Source of the DNA: GCA-002712965 sp913048525
Lineage (GTDB): Bacteria > Chloroflexota > Dehalococcoidia > Lucifugimonadales > UBA826
Reading direction: 5' to 3'
Length of the DNA stretch: 37,721 bases
NCBI GenBank assembly: GCA_913048525.1
Contig: CAJWWP010000014.1
Coordinates: 1-37,721 of the forward strand
Shown piece after piece: positions 16,622 through 24,940 of the stretch. Below the pieces are notes generated by a model. The model saw only the letters and a program-made list of their open reading frames with translations, did not search any database and was not told the origin of the DNA. The first letter of the stretch is position 1. Each line of letters starts with the position of its first letter. Made by a program: the position numbers and the translations under genes.

Positions 16622-18580
16622 TCATGTTTCGTAGGATACATCTCCCATTAAAGAAACGTCGTATCCTCCTAATTTTTTTATAGCTTCTTTTAACCTGTTG
16701 CTTTTTAATACAGATAACACAGCCTTCACCCTGGTATCTTCGGATTCTTCAGAAGGTATCACAAATTGGAACCGCTCTTGACCTAGAGGTATGAACTGTA
16801 GGTCATTAGCTTCGGCAGCAGCATAAATACCCACCCCTACGTCAGCACTTCCAGATAAAACTGCAGCGGCAATCGCCCAGTGAGTGTATTCTTCAACTTC
16901 ATATCCGACGATTTCGGACGGATCTATATCATGAACTCCAAGAAGATGATCAAAAAATAGTCTGGTCCCAGACCCTCTTTGTCTATTGATGAAATTGAGG
17001 TTGTTTTCAGAAATAGATTCAATACTTTCGATGTCAGATATGCTTTCCCGCCTGAAAATCAATCCCTGCGTTCTCCCAACAAAATCTACTAATTTAAAGT
17101 TACGGCCTGCCAATAATCTTTTTGAAGCGGCAATATTGTACGTCCCTGTTTCAGGATCAAGCAGATGACTCCCTGCAATTTGAGCTGATCTGTCTCCCAG
17201 GGCAACAAGACCCCCAACGCTTCCCACACTAGAATTTCTCAGTCGAATTTCTGGAAATTGGTTCTGAACCTCTCCTTCTAAAAGCCGTATCGCAATGTCA
17301 TCACTGCCTGACATAAGTACAGTCTTGTCAATAACTGTCCTACCAGTAATAAGCTCAATGGATACTTTTTCTCCCTTTTCAAAACCTTCTCTATCGGCCG
17401 GTATCTTCAAAAGACCATCTGCCTTGGACATAGATAGCGTCATGGCAGCACCACGGCTTAAAGGTGTTGCAACATACCTTTCGCCTATATGACCCAGAAT
17501 GACCTTTATAAATTCGTCATCGCCCATTGAGGAAGAAAGTCGTCTTGTAAGTTCTGCTGTAACTGACTCCCTCATTTCAATAACTCTGCCGTCGAATAGC
17601 TGAAGCATTGGTTTGAGGAAAAGATCGGCTGTTAATTCAGCCGATGCTGGATAGCCTGGTATTCCCATTATGGCCACACTCCCTACATTGCCTAGCAATA
17701 TAGGATGGCCGGGTCTGATTGCCACTCCGTGAAAGGCCACACTACCCACGGCTTGAACTGCCGCTGAGGTAAAATCCTCGCTTCCCGCAGAAGATCCAGC
17801 CAGAATCAAAACTATATCGCTGACGTCTGATTGACTAATGATCGCGTTCGTTATGTCACTCAGAACATCTGATACTGGGGGAAGAACCTCCACTTCGGCA
17901 CCCCAATCTTTACACAATGCTGATATAACGGCTGAATTGAATTCAATTACCTGTCCTGGCTTGGGTTTCTGACCCGACGGAACAAGCTCATTGCCGGTTG
18001 GAATTATCGATACTCTGGGCATGGTTGTTACAGGAACTTGACCGATTCCAGACGCCCCTAAACAAGCGAGATCCCGAGCCGTGATCTTGCTTCCAGCATG
18101 CAATAAGAGCTCAGGAGCTGCAAAATCTTCTGCCTCACGTCTAACATGCTGATAGGGACCAACAGGACTTCTCAGAAGGATCTCACCCCCTTCAACTTCC
18201 TCTATGTCCTCTATCATCACAACAGAATCTGCCCAATCAGGTAGAGCATCTCCGGTATCAACCCATTCGTACTGACCTATAGAATGCAGGGTTATGGGAA
18301 TTGACTCAGAGGCTCCCACTGAAATCGATGAGGTGATGGCAATCCCGTCCATCGCTGCAGTGTTATAGATTGGTGACGAAAACCTCGCCTCGATGTTCCG
18401 GGAAACTATCCTTCCAGAAGCCAAATCCAGAGGCACCATCTCGGTCCTCCTTCTATCAACAAACCCTATGTCTTTCAACATAGTCACTTGAATTTCCTGG
18501 GCCCTTTTTAAAGGAATATCACTGAGAAAGTAATTTCTGGAATGCTGAGCATGTTTGCCCTTACCTAACCCGTCACTCAT
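16622..18580 (-). CDS. MoeA fused to a periplasmic-binding-protein-like domain
   Basis: This 652-residue protein joins MoeA (about 1-410) to a PBP-like domain (about 420-640). MoeA inserts molybdate or tungstate into adenylated molybdopterin. MoeA motifs are NTAAMDGIAI (73-82), TGDALP, PTGNELVPSGQ, GSSAGSEDF and HGVAIRPGHP. The C-terminal domain shows INRQRGSGTR (531-540) and SGSADVGVGIYAAAE, as in the PBP_like domain also found in molybdate-responsive proteins. It may sense the metal or an intermediate. This fusion is known from other bacteria and archaea. ATG at 18580 overlaps the end of the preceding moeA by eight bases. A second, single-domain MoeA upstream suggests division of labour, for example Mo versus W. 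Confidence 0.9.
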   Translation of the reverse strand: MSDGLGKGKHAQHSRNYFLSDIPLKRAQEIQVTMLKDIGFVDRRRTEMVPLDLASGRIVSRNIEARFSSPIYNTAAMDGIAITSSISVGASESIPITLHSIGQYEWVDTGDALPDWADSVVMIEDIEEVEGGEILLRSPVGPYQHVRREAEDFAAPELLLHAGSKITARDLACLGASGIGQVPVTTMPRVSIIPTGNELVPSGQKPKPGQVIEFNSAVISALCKDWGAEVEVLPPVSDVLSDITNAIISQSDVSDIVLILAGSSAGSEDFTSAAVQAVGSVAFHGVAIRPGHPILLGNVGSVAIMGIPGYPASAELTADLFLKPMLQLFDGRVIEMRESVTAELTRRLSSSMGDDEFIKVILGHIGERYVATPLSRGAAMTLSMSKADGLLKIPADREGFEKGEKVSIELITGRTVIDKTVLMSGSDDIAIRLLEGEVQNQFPEIRLRNSSVGSVGGLVALGDRSAQIAGSHLLDPETGTYNIAASKRLLAGRNFKLVDFVGRTQGLIFRRESISDIESIESISENNLNFINRQRGSGTRLFFDHLLGVHDIDPSEIVGYEVEEYTHWAIAAAVLSGSADVGVGIYAAAEANDLQFIPLGQERFQFVIPSEESEDTRVKAVLSVLKSNRLKEAIKKLGGYDVSLMGDVSYET

Positions 18581-19802
18581 CTAGGCGAACCTTTACGCTG
18601 GTGCCCTTATAAAGACCGGATTGATCAGATGGGATCTGCACATATCCAACAGTTTCTGAGAAAACTGAAATGGAATTAGACTTTCCCCACACAGGAACCG
18701 CCTTTAATGAATTCTCTGTTTCCTGGAGTGAAACTCTAACGAAGTCAGTGCGTCCCCTTTCAGACGGCAGGTCATTTTGAAGAATAGCAGTCACGGTTAA
18801 TGCAGGTACTGTTTTACGACCCGAAATGTGCCTTAATATGGGATCCACTACAAAATCGAACACCGTTAGAGCAGAAACTGGGTTTCCAGGTAGCCCTATA
18901 ACTGGCTTGCCTGACGTCACTCCTAGTACCGTGGGTTTCCCTGGTTTAAGAGAGATACCGTGAGCCAGTACCCCTGGTTCTCCTAAAGACTGTATGACTT
19001 GATAAGTAAGATCTCTGTTACTTAGAGAGCTTCCTGACGTAAAGAGAAGCGCATCGCACCGCCCAAGAGCTTCTGTCCCCGCAAATTTCAAACTTTCAAT
19101 ATTGTCGTCTATCAAAGGAAATTTAGCATATCTCATGCCCAGTTTTTGTATCTGAGCTGCTATTGTATGGGCATTGATATCTCTTGTTTGGCCCAGTTCT
19201 GTTGTGGCCTCCGGAGCTACAAGCTCATCCCCTGATGATATAACTCCCACTGTTAATTGTTTAAAAACCTTTACTTTGTCGATTCCGAGTGCCAGAAGAG
19301 CTCCCAGTGTTCCAGTGGTTATAACGTCCCCTTTTTCACCTGCGCTATCTCCCAAATCAAAATCCTCTCCAGGACGAATCGTGTTTTCACCTTCTGCAAC
19401 CGGGCGGAAAATTTGGAGAAGCCCATCGTTTGTCATAGCGGTATGTTCTACCATCACGACAGCATCGGCCCCATCTGCAAGCATGCCTCCTGTATAAGCT
19501 GTGACAGCTTGTCCGGCCGAAATAGAAGGAACAGGTTGATGCCCCATACCAATCTCACCGACAACTTCGAGATATGCGGGAAGATCTTCGGTAGCACCAA
19601 AAGTGTTGGAAGCTTTTACAGAGAACCCATCCATCGATGATCTTACGAACTCCGGGAGTTGGATTTCTGCGACTATATCTCTGTATAGAATGCGCTTAAG
19701 TGAACTCTCTGTAGAAACAAATTCCGAAGTAACTTTCGAAAGGTGATCCGACACAATTGCCACCGCATCCTTCGGCGAAACAACCTTTAAGAATTGAGTC
19801 AT
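18573..19802 (-). CDS. moeA: Molybdopterin molybdenumtransferase MoeA
   Basis: This is a single-domain-set MoeA of 409 residues. It inserts the metal into the pterin dithiolene from MPT-AMP. Visible motifs are SSMDGFSV (55-62), YTGGMLADGADAVVMVEHT, RPGEDFDLGD, ISSGDELV, GSSLSNRDL and ISLKPGKPTVLG. VIGLPGNPVSAL follows, then the normal C-terminal domain. The start is ATG at 19802, with fhs ending 66 bases upstream. It is followed at once by the MoeA-PBP fusion, so two MoeA copies are made together with MobA, formate dehydrogenase and AOR. Confidence 0.94.
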   Translation of the reverse strand: MTQFLKVVSPKDAVAIVSDHLSKVTSEFVSTESSLKRILYRDIVAEIQLPEFVRSSMDGFSVKASNTFGATEDLPAYLEVVGEIGMGHQPVPSISAGQAVTAYTGGMLADGADAVVMVEHTAMTNDGLLQIFRPVAEGENTIRPGEDFDLGDSAGEKGDVITTGTLGALLALGIDKVKVFKQLTVGVISSGDELVAPEATTELGQTRDINAHTIAAQIQKLGMRYAKFPLIDDNIESLKFAGTEALGRCDALLFTSGSSLSNRDLTYQVIQSLGEPGVLAHGISLKPGKPTVLGVTSGKPVIGLPGNPVSALTVFDFVVDPILRHISGRKTVPALTVTAILQNDLPSERGRTDFVRVSLQETENSLKAVPVWGKSNSISVFSETVGYVQIPSDQSGLYKGTSVKVRLDE

Positions 19803-19868
19803 ATGCTATATCCACCGTTCATTTAGCCCGACAACGGCACCAAATTCTACGTTTCCACGTTGAGAGCA

Positions 19869-21491
19869 CTATAGACCGAGTATATTACCTTCAGAATCGA
19901 CATCTAACTGTCTAGGCCTCCCGGGAAGACCTGGCATTGTCATGATATTTCCCGCTATCGGATATATAAAACCCGCACCTCTTGATGCCCTGGCATCCGA
20001 CACCATAAATGTATAGTCCTGCGGTAAACCTTTCAGAGATCTGTTATGGGATAACGATAGATGCGTTTTCGCCATACATATGGGCAAATCTGACCACCCG
20101 TTCTCCTCAAACCTGCGCAAAGCGCGTCTTGCTGCTAGAGACAAAGTCACATCCTTTGCGTTATACATCTTAGAGGCTAAAGATTGTATTTTTTGCTCGA
20201 GAGTATCTGATATATCGTACATATATGTTATATCCGGAGCCTCTCTGTCAGTGACCTTTACCACAGCCTCGGCAAGTTCAATAGCTCCCTCACCACCCAG
20301 AGTGAACACATCGGATTCAACGGCCGCTTCGGCCCCTGCATTTTCCGATTCCTCCTTCACTATTGAAAGCTCCTCGGCAGTATCATCAGGAAACTTGTTG
20401 ATAGCAACTACTACTGGAAGCCCAAAACTTTTTATAGCAGAAATTAAATGTTTCAAATTAGGCATTCCTGCGCGTACCGCCGTGGGAGAGGGTGAACCTA
20501 ATTCCCTAATGGGTATACCACCATGGGATTTCAAGGCTCTTACTGAGGCCACTATTACCGCCGCGTATGGTTGTAGTCCGTTAAACCTCGTCTTTATGTG
20601 CATGAATTTTTCAAACCCCAGATCCGCGCCAAACCCCGCCTCTGTCAACACATAGTCGGAATAGGCCAAAGCCATCTTATCTGCAATTACAGAGCAGCAG
20701 CCATGTGCTATGTTTCCAAAAGGACCAGCATGGATGAATACAGGTTGACCTTCCGTCGTTTGGACTAAATTTGGTTGGATAGCATACCTTAGCAGCGACA
20801 TCATAGATCCAACCGCACCTACATCTTCTGCCGTAACCGGAGCGCCAGCGTCAGTGTATCCAACCACCAACTTACTCAATCTCTCTCTAAGGTCTGCCAA
20901 ATCTGAACATAAGGCCAAGATTGCCATAACTTCAGATGCCGTAACTATGTCGAACCCGGTCTCCCTGACGGGAGCATTTGATGAGCCCCCTAGACCAGTT
21001 ACTATCGAGCGTAAAGACCTCTCTTCTACATCACTAACTCTTCTCAAAGTGACACCCGTCGGAGTGAAACCGTCTATTCCTCCTCTCTGAGCTACGTTAT
21101 CCGTAAGAGCTGCCAAGAGATTATGTGCAGAGCCAACTGCGTGGGCATCTCCTGTGAAGTGTATGTTTACTTCATCTTCCGGTTGTACTAAAGAAGCACC
21201 ACCTCCTGTACCTCCACCTTTAATTCCAAATATCGGTCCTAGGGAAGGTTCCCGCAAAGTGGCTGAAACGCTTTTACCTATTCTCCCCATTCCCTGTGCT
21301 AAACCAACTGTCACTGTAGTCTTTCCTTCCCCAGCGGGAGTCGGTGTAATCCCAGTAACTACAATTAGCTTCCCCTTCTTGGTACCCTCTGACATTGCTG
21401 AAAGAGGTATTTTAGCTTTGAATTTCCCGTAAGGAATAAGATTATCCGCGGCCAGTCCAAGTGTCTGGGCTATTTCTGTTATAGGCTTCAT
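19869..21491 (-). CDS. fhs: Formate-tetrahydrofolate ligase
   Basis: Fhs activates formate with ATP and tetrahydrofolate to 10-formyl-THF, feeding purine synthesis, serine/glycine metabolism or the methyl branch of the Wood-Ljungdahl route. The P-loop-like TPTPAGEGKTT is near residues 50-60, and LREPSLGPIFGIKGGGTGGG follows, then EDEVNIHFTGD. The C-terminal region has RASRGAGFIYPI and MTMPGLPGRP. At 540 residues it is slightly shorter than the common 555-560. The start is ATG at 21491. It stands at the head of the formate/Moco run, 52 bases behind the MFS gene. Together with FdhA this gives the cell two fates for formate. Confidence 0.97.
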   Translation of the reverse strand: MKPITEIAQTLGLAADNLIPYGKFKAKIPLSAMSEGTKKGKLIVVTGITPTPAGEGKTTVTVGLAQGMGRIGKSVSATLREPSLGPIFGIKGGGTGGGASLVQPEDEVNIHFTGDAHAVGSAHNLLAALTDNVAQRGGIDGFTPTGVTLRRVSDVEERSLRSIVTGLGGSSNAPVRETGFDIVTASEVMAILALCSDLADLRERLSKLVVGYTDAGAPVTAEDVGAVGSMMSLLRYAIQPNLVQTTEGQPVFIHAGPFGNIAHGCCSVIADKMALAYSDYVLTEAGFGADLGFEKFMHIKTRFNGLQPYAAVIVASVRALKSHGGIPIRELGSPSPTAVRAGMPNLKHLISAIKSFGLPVVVAINKFPDDTAEELSIVKEESENAGAEAAVESDVFTLGGEGAIELAEAVVKVTDREAPDITYMYDISDTLEQKIQSLASKMYNAKDVTLSLAARRALRRFEENGWSDLPICMAKTHLSLSHNRSLKGLPQDYTFMVSDARASRGAGFIYPIAGNIMTMPGLPGRPRQLDVDSEGNILGL

Positions 21492-21543
21492 TTAAAATAG
21501 ACCTTTCAATTTAGTATCTTTTCTTGGTGTAAAGAATATCAGG

Positions 21544-22755
21544 CTATTGAGAATTGCGAACCCCATCCTGATAAAACCACACCCAGCTTGTCACCATTAT
21601 CAACAAAACAGCAAGAATTCCTATAGCTATTTGACCTCCAAACAAATCTGATATGACCCCGGCCGGCAACACTCCCAGGGGCATCAGGCCAAAATTTAAC
21701 ATGAAAATGCTCATAACTCTTCCTCGATATCTTTCTTCAGACTTCTCCATGATCAATGTCATAATGATTGTTCTACGACTAGCATCTCCTAACCCAAGAG
21801 GGATCATAAATAAAACAGCCAACATATAGATAGGAACGACGGCCACTCCTAGCAGACTCAAACCAGAAACAAACGATCCAACCAGCAGTATTCTGCCTCT
21901 ATTTTTGTTCCCGTGTGCAGCTATATATATTGATCCAGCTAATGCACCCAGACCCATTACGGACATGAGGAGCCCCATAGATTCAGGGCCGAGGTTGTAT
22001 ACATCCACAACAAAAATTGGCATTAGAAACCTGAAGGGTTGGGCCAAAACCGTCGTAGCAAGAGCCATAATCAACAAAACCATGATTAATCGTTGACTCT
22101 TAACATACTTGAGTCCTTCTGAGATATCGCTTAAAAGGTTATTTATAGCTCCCTTACCCTCAACATTGTGACTTTTTGAATCTGGCTCTATATCTCCATT
22201 GTGCCTGATAAACAACGTTGCGATGCAGGATCCCAACGATAGAATCCCGATCAAAAGATAGACATTACTTGGCCCAAAATATCCATAAAGGACACCAGCA
22301 ACCGATGGGGCAGCGAGAGTCGTCGCGCTCATAGCCGCAGTGTTCAGAGCCAACGCGTTAGAAAGTAGCCCCTTACCAACCAGCTGTGGAATCAAAGCCT
22401 GCCTAGCTGGCATCATGAGCGCAAACATAGCTCCTTGCATAATCGATGAAACCAGCAAATGGAACCATTCAATCCGTTCAGTTCTGATTAGTACGAAAAC
22501 AGAAAATGCGATTAGGGCTGCCGCTATCTGACCGGCCTGGATAATCCGTTTGCGATTAATACGGTCTGCAAGTACTCCACCAAATAACGGTAATACCAAC
22601 ATCGGTATTGAGGCACCTACATTTACCAAACCAAGAAGAGAGCCAGAGCTCTCCATATCGTATACAAGATATCCTCGTGACAACATCTGCATTTGCATAG
22701 CAGACATTAGAGCCAGGACTCCTAACCACAAGAAAAAGAAGTCTCTAGACCTCAA
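21544..22755 (-). CDS. Major facilitator superfamily transporter
   Basis: This membrane protein of about 403 residues has some 12 predicted hydrophobic segments. It carries the MFS motif-A loop GGVLADRINRKRI between helices 2 and 3. It resembles the MFS_3/enterobactin-exporter-like group; the substrate is not known. The start used here is TTG at 22755. However, the family pattern (TF-x-SLRxRDF before helix 1) continues upstream in frame without a stop, to a CTG at 22780-22782 with AAAGGA nine bases further up. The true protein may be nine residues longer. It leads the large minus-strand run and diverges from aroC. Confidence 0.9.
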   Translation of the reverse strand: MRSRDFFFLWLGVLALMSAMQMQMLSRGYLVYDMESSGSLLGLVNVGASIPMLVLPLFGGVLADRINRKRIIQAGQIAAALIAFSVFVLIRTERIEWFHLLVSSIMQGAMFALMMPARQALIPQLVGKGLLSNALALNTAAMSATTLAAPSVAGVLYGYFGPSNVYLLIGILSLGSCIATLFIRHNGDIEPDSKSHNVEGKGAINNLLSDISEGLKYVKSQRLIMVLLIMALATTVLAQPFRFLMPIFVVDVYNLGPESMGLLMSVMGLGALAGSIYIAAHGNKNRGRILLVGSFVSGLSLLGVAVVPIYMLAVLFMIPLGLGDASRRTIIMTLIMEKSEERYRGRVMSIFMLNFGLMPLGVLPAGVISDLFGGQIAIGILAVLLIMVTSWVWFYQDGVRNSQ

Positions 22756-22861
22756 TGATTCAAATGTTCTCGAAAAATTCAGTCGTGTCTGTCCTTTTAA
22801 TAGTGTGGGGCTTTCCTAAAATCCAAACAACGGGTACAGGTTACAAGAAGAAGTACATTGG

Positions 22862-22930
22862 GGGTCCGGGCTGCGGAGCACTCTCATCTGTCATAAACAG
22901 AAGGTCCCCGCAGGTGTTCAACCCGGACCC
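22862..22930. repeat. Nested inverted-repeat structure between MFS gene and aroC
   Basis: Outer arms GGGTCCGGG (22862-22870) and CCCGGACCC (22922-22930) pair perfectly over nine bases. CTGCGG (22871-22876) continues into CCGCAG (22908-22913), leaving an eight-base bulge GTGTTCAA on the 3' side. Inside, TCTGT-CATAA-ACAGA (22887-22901) forms a short hairpin. It is G+C-rich in an A+T-leaning intergenic region and lies upstream of the likely aroC -10 box. It does not fold as a tRNA. It could be a small RNA, a leader element of either gene, or a mobile palindromic repeat. Confidence 0.6.
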
Positions 22931-22960
22931 GAGTTTTCACCAAACAAGTTATATCCCGAT

Positions 22961-22966
22961 TATAAT
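22961..22966 (+). promoter_or_regulatory. Likely -10 box of aroC
   Basis: A perfect TATAAT stands 57 bases before the aroC TTG start. The -35 region is weak (a TTTTCA-like stretch spaced about 20 bases upstream). A start near 22973 would give a leader of about 50 bases that contains the GAGGAGG ribosome-binding site. Confidence 0.45.
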
Positions 22967-23023
22967 ACGTGTGGTAACAATCTGTTTGACTAACGTATTG
23001 AAAAAAACAGTTGAGGAGGGAGC

Positions 23024-24106
23024 TTGGGAAATACATTCGGACAGGCTTTTAGGGTGACAACATGGGGAGAATCTCATGGTGATGCTGTCGGAGTTACAGT
23101 CGATGGTTGCCCTCCACTACTAGATCTAACAACCGAACTAATACAAAGTCAGCTGGATAGGCGTAGGCCTGGTCAGAGTGAAATCTCCACCCAGAGACGT
23201 GAGGGAGACAAAGCTGAGATTCTTTCAGGGGTGTTTGAAGGCAAAACACTAGGAACTCCTATTTCAATAGCTGTATGGAACTCGGATGCGCGAAGTAAAG
23301 ACTATGATGAAATGAAGTCTCTCTATAGGCCCTCACATGCTGACTATACTTATCAGGCAAAATATGGCATAAGAAATTGGAAAGGCGGGGGAAGATCTTC
23401 CGCTAGAGAAACTATCGGGCGGGTAGCTGCTGGAGCAATAGCGAAGTCATTTTTGGAGCTAGAACACGGCACTCAAATTATCGCTTACGTGAAGCGCGTA
23501 GGTGACATAGAGGCCGAAATAGACCCAGGAAGCGTTCAGGAAAGCGACGTAGAAACTAACATTGTTAGGTGCCCAGATCAATCAACAGCCGAGTTAATGA
23601 TCGATGCAATTAAGCTGGCCCGAAAAAATGGTGATTCACTTGGGGGCATTGTCGAATGTGTAGTAAGAAATGCACCTACCGGTTTGGGCGAGCCAGTGTT
23701 CGATAAGCTTGATGCTGAACTTGCTAAGGCGATGGTATCACTGCCAGCGTGTAAAGGATTTGAGATAGGATCTGGGTTCTCCGGCACATACTCTACAGGG
23801 TCTCAACACAATGATCCCTTCGTTATGAAGGGCGATAGAGTTGGAACTATCACCAACAATTCTGGTGGCATACAGGGCGGAATAAGTAACGGAGAACCCA
23901 TTATTTTCCGATCTGCATTCAAGCCAACTGCCACCATAATGAAAGCACAACAAACCGTGGACGTCTTTGGAAACGAAATCGAAATGAAGGGTAGGGGACG
24001 ACACGATCCATGCGTTCTTCCGAGAGCGGTTCCTATAGTTGAGGCCATGGCAGCTCTAGTTCTAGCAGATCACACTCTCAGACACCGGGGGCAAACAGGA
24101 AATTAA
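23024..24106 (+). CDS. aroC: Chorismate synthase
   Basis: AroC removes phosphate from EPSP to make chorismate, the last common step to aromatic amino acids and folate; it needs reduced FMN. The start is TTG at 23024: the protein reads (M)GNTFGQAFRVTTWGESHG, exactly the family N-terminus, with GAGGAGG just upstream. Key blocks are RRPGQSEISTQRREGD, RPSHADYTYQAKYGIRNWKG, GGGRSSARET and, near the end, GRHDPCVLPRAVPIVEAM. The 360-residue length is normal. No other aro gene is nearby. Its stop codon is inside the stem of the shared terminator. Confidence 0.97.
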   Translation: MGNTFGQAFRVTTWGESHGDAVGVTVDGCPPLLDLTTELIQSQLDRRRPGQSEISTQRREGDKAEILSGVFEGKTLGTPISIAVWNSDARSKDYDEMKSLYRPSHADYTYQAKYGIRNWKGGGRSSARETIGRVAAGAIAKSFLELEHGTQIIAYVKRVGDIEAEIDPGSVQESDVETNIVRCPDQSTAELMIDAIKLARKNGDSLGGIVECVVRNAPTGLGEPVFDKLDAELAKAMVSLPACKGFEIGSGFSGTYSTGSQHNDPFVMKGDRVGTITNNSGGIQGGISNGEPIIFRSAFKPTATIMKAQQTVDVFGNEIEMKGRGRHDPCVLPRAVPIVEAMAALVLADHTLRHRGQTGN

Positions 24107-24133
24107 GACTGGAGAGACACTCCAGTCTTAATT
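24101..24133. terminator. Bidirectional terminator, 14-bp stem
   Basis: The arms AATTAAGACTGGAG (24101-24114) and CTCCAGTCTTAATT (24120-24133) are perfect complements around a five-base AGACA loop. The A/T ends of the stem supply short U tracts in both directions. It lies between convergent aroC and the SDR gene and includes the aroC stop codon (24104-24106). Confidence 0.8.
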
Positions 24134-24147
24134 TAAAGTCTTTATAC

Positions 24148-24939
24148 CTAAACTACCGGAGATGATCCGCCATCGACGTTAACAGCTGTCCCAGTGATAT
24201 AGCTCGCCTTTGAAGAGGCTAGAAAACACATTAGATCTCCCGCCTCATGTGCCTCTCCTATTCGACCTAGCGGAACATTTTTGCCTACTATTTTCCAATG
24301 ATCTTCTAGGGAATAGTTTGAATCTTTCGCATTGGCGGCCTCCCATCTGGCTCTGTGCTGCCCGGATTTAAGTACTCCAACGCATACTGTATTGACACGT
24401 ATATTAAATTTCGCCAACTCTCCCGCCCAAGACTTAGTGAGAGATATTCCTGAGGCCCGAGACAATGAAGTGGGTTGACCTCCGGGTCCAGAAGCCTTAC
24501 CGCCAGGAGTTGTAGTATTTATTATTACTCCAGCGTCCGACTTTTTCAGATGAGGTAGCACAGCTCGAGCACAATAGACAGCCCCGTAAATTTTAATCCC
24601 GAAATCGACTCTTAAGTCTTCATCAGTCATTTCTTCCAAAGTGGTAGCGGAGGAGGTTCCCGCGTTGTTGACTAATATATCTATCTGCCCGTACTGCGAT
24701 ATAACCTTATCGACCATAGACTGAACATCAGATTCCACCGAAACATCGGTAGGTATTCCTATAGCCTCTGCATTTGACACCTCTTTAATCTCGGCTATAG
24801 CTGCGTCCAGTTTCGACTGAGTACGACCTACAATCGCCACTTTTGCGCCCTCTGTAGCCATAGAAATGGCCGCGGCCTTACCTATACCGTCGCTACCTCC
24901 GGTTATTATCGCCACCTTGTCTTTCAAACCCAAATCCAT
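24148..24939 (-). CDS. SDR-family protein lacking the Tyr-Lys catalytic pair
   Basis: This 263-residue Rossmann-fold protein has the cofactor motif TGGSDGIG (about 13-20) and NNAG (91-94), so it should bind NAD(P). Where active short-chain dehydrogenases have YxxxK, it reads L159-S160-R161-A162-S163 (in PTSLSRASGISLTKS). Both the Tyr and the Lys are therefore replaced, and the Ser normally near residue 142 falls in an NTTTPGG stretch. It may use a different chemistry or bind a ligand without redox activity. ATG at 24939 is chosen because AGGAG lies about seven bases before it; an ATG ten codons upstream lacks a site. It follows glcF by one base. Confidence 0.85.
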   Translation of the reverse strand: MDLGLKDKVAIITGGSDGIGKAAAISMATEGAKVAIVGRTQSKLDAAIAEIKEVSNAEAIGIPTDVSVESDVQSMVDKVISQYGQIDILVNNAGTSSATTLEEMTDEDLRVDFGIKIYGAVYCARAVLPHLKKSDAGVIINTTTPGGKASGPGGQPTSLSRASGISLTKSWAGELAKFNIRVNTVCVGVLKSGQHRARWEAANAKDSNYSLEDHWKIVGKNVPLGRIGEAHEAGDLMCFLASSKASYITGTAVNVDGGSSPVV

Positions 24940-24940
24940 T

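Noticed and set aside
22862..22930. Possible tRNA-like gene (CAT-containing hairpin, GTTCAA bulge)
   Set aside because: The T and D arms do not form, the anticodon loop would have five bases, and the outer stem is nine pairs long; kept only as an unexplained structure.
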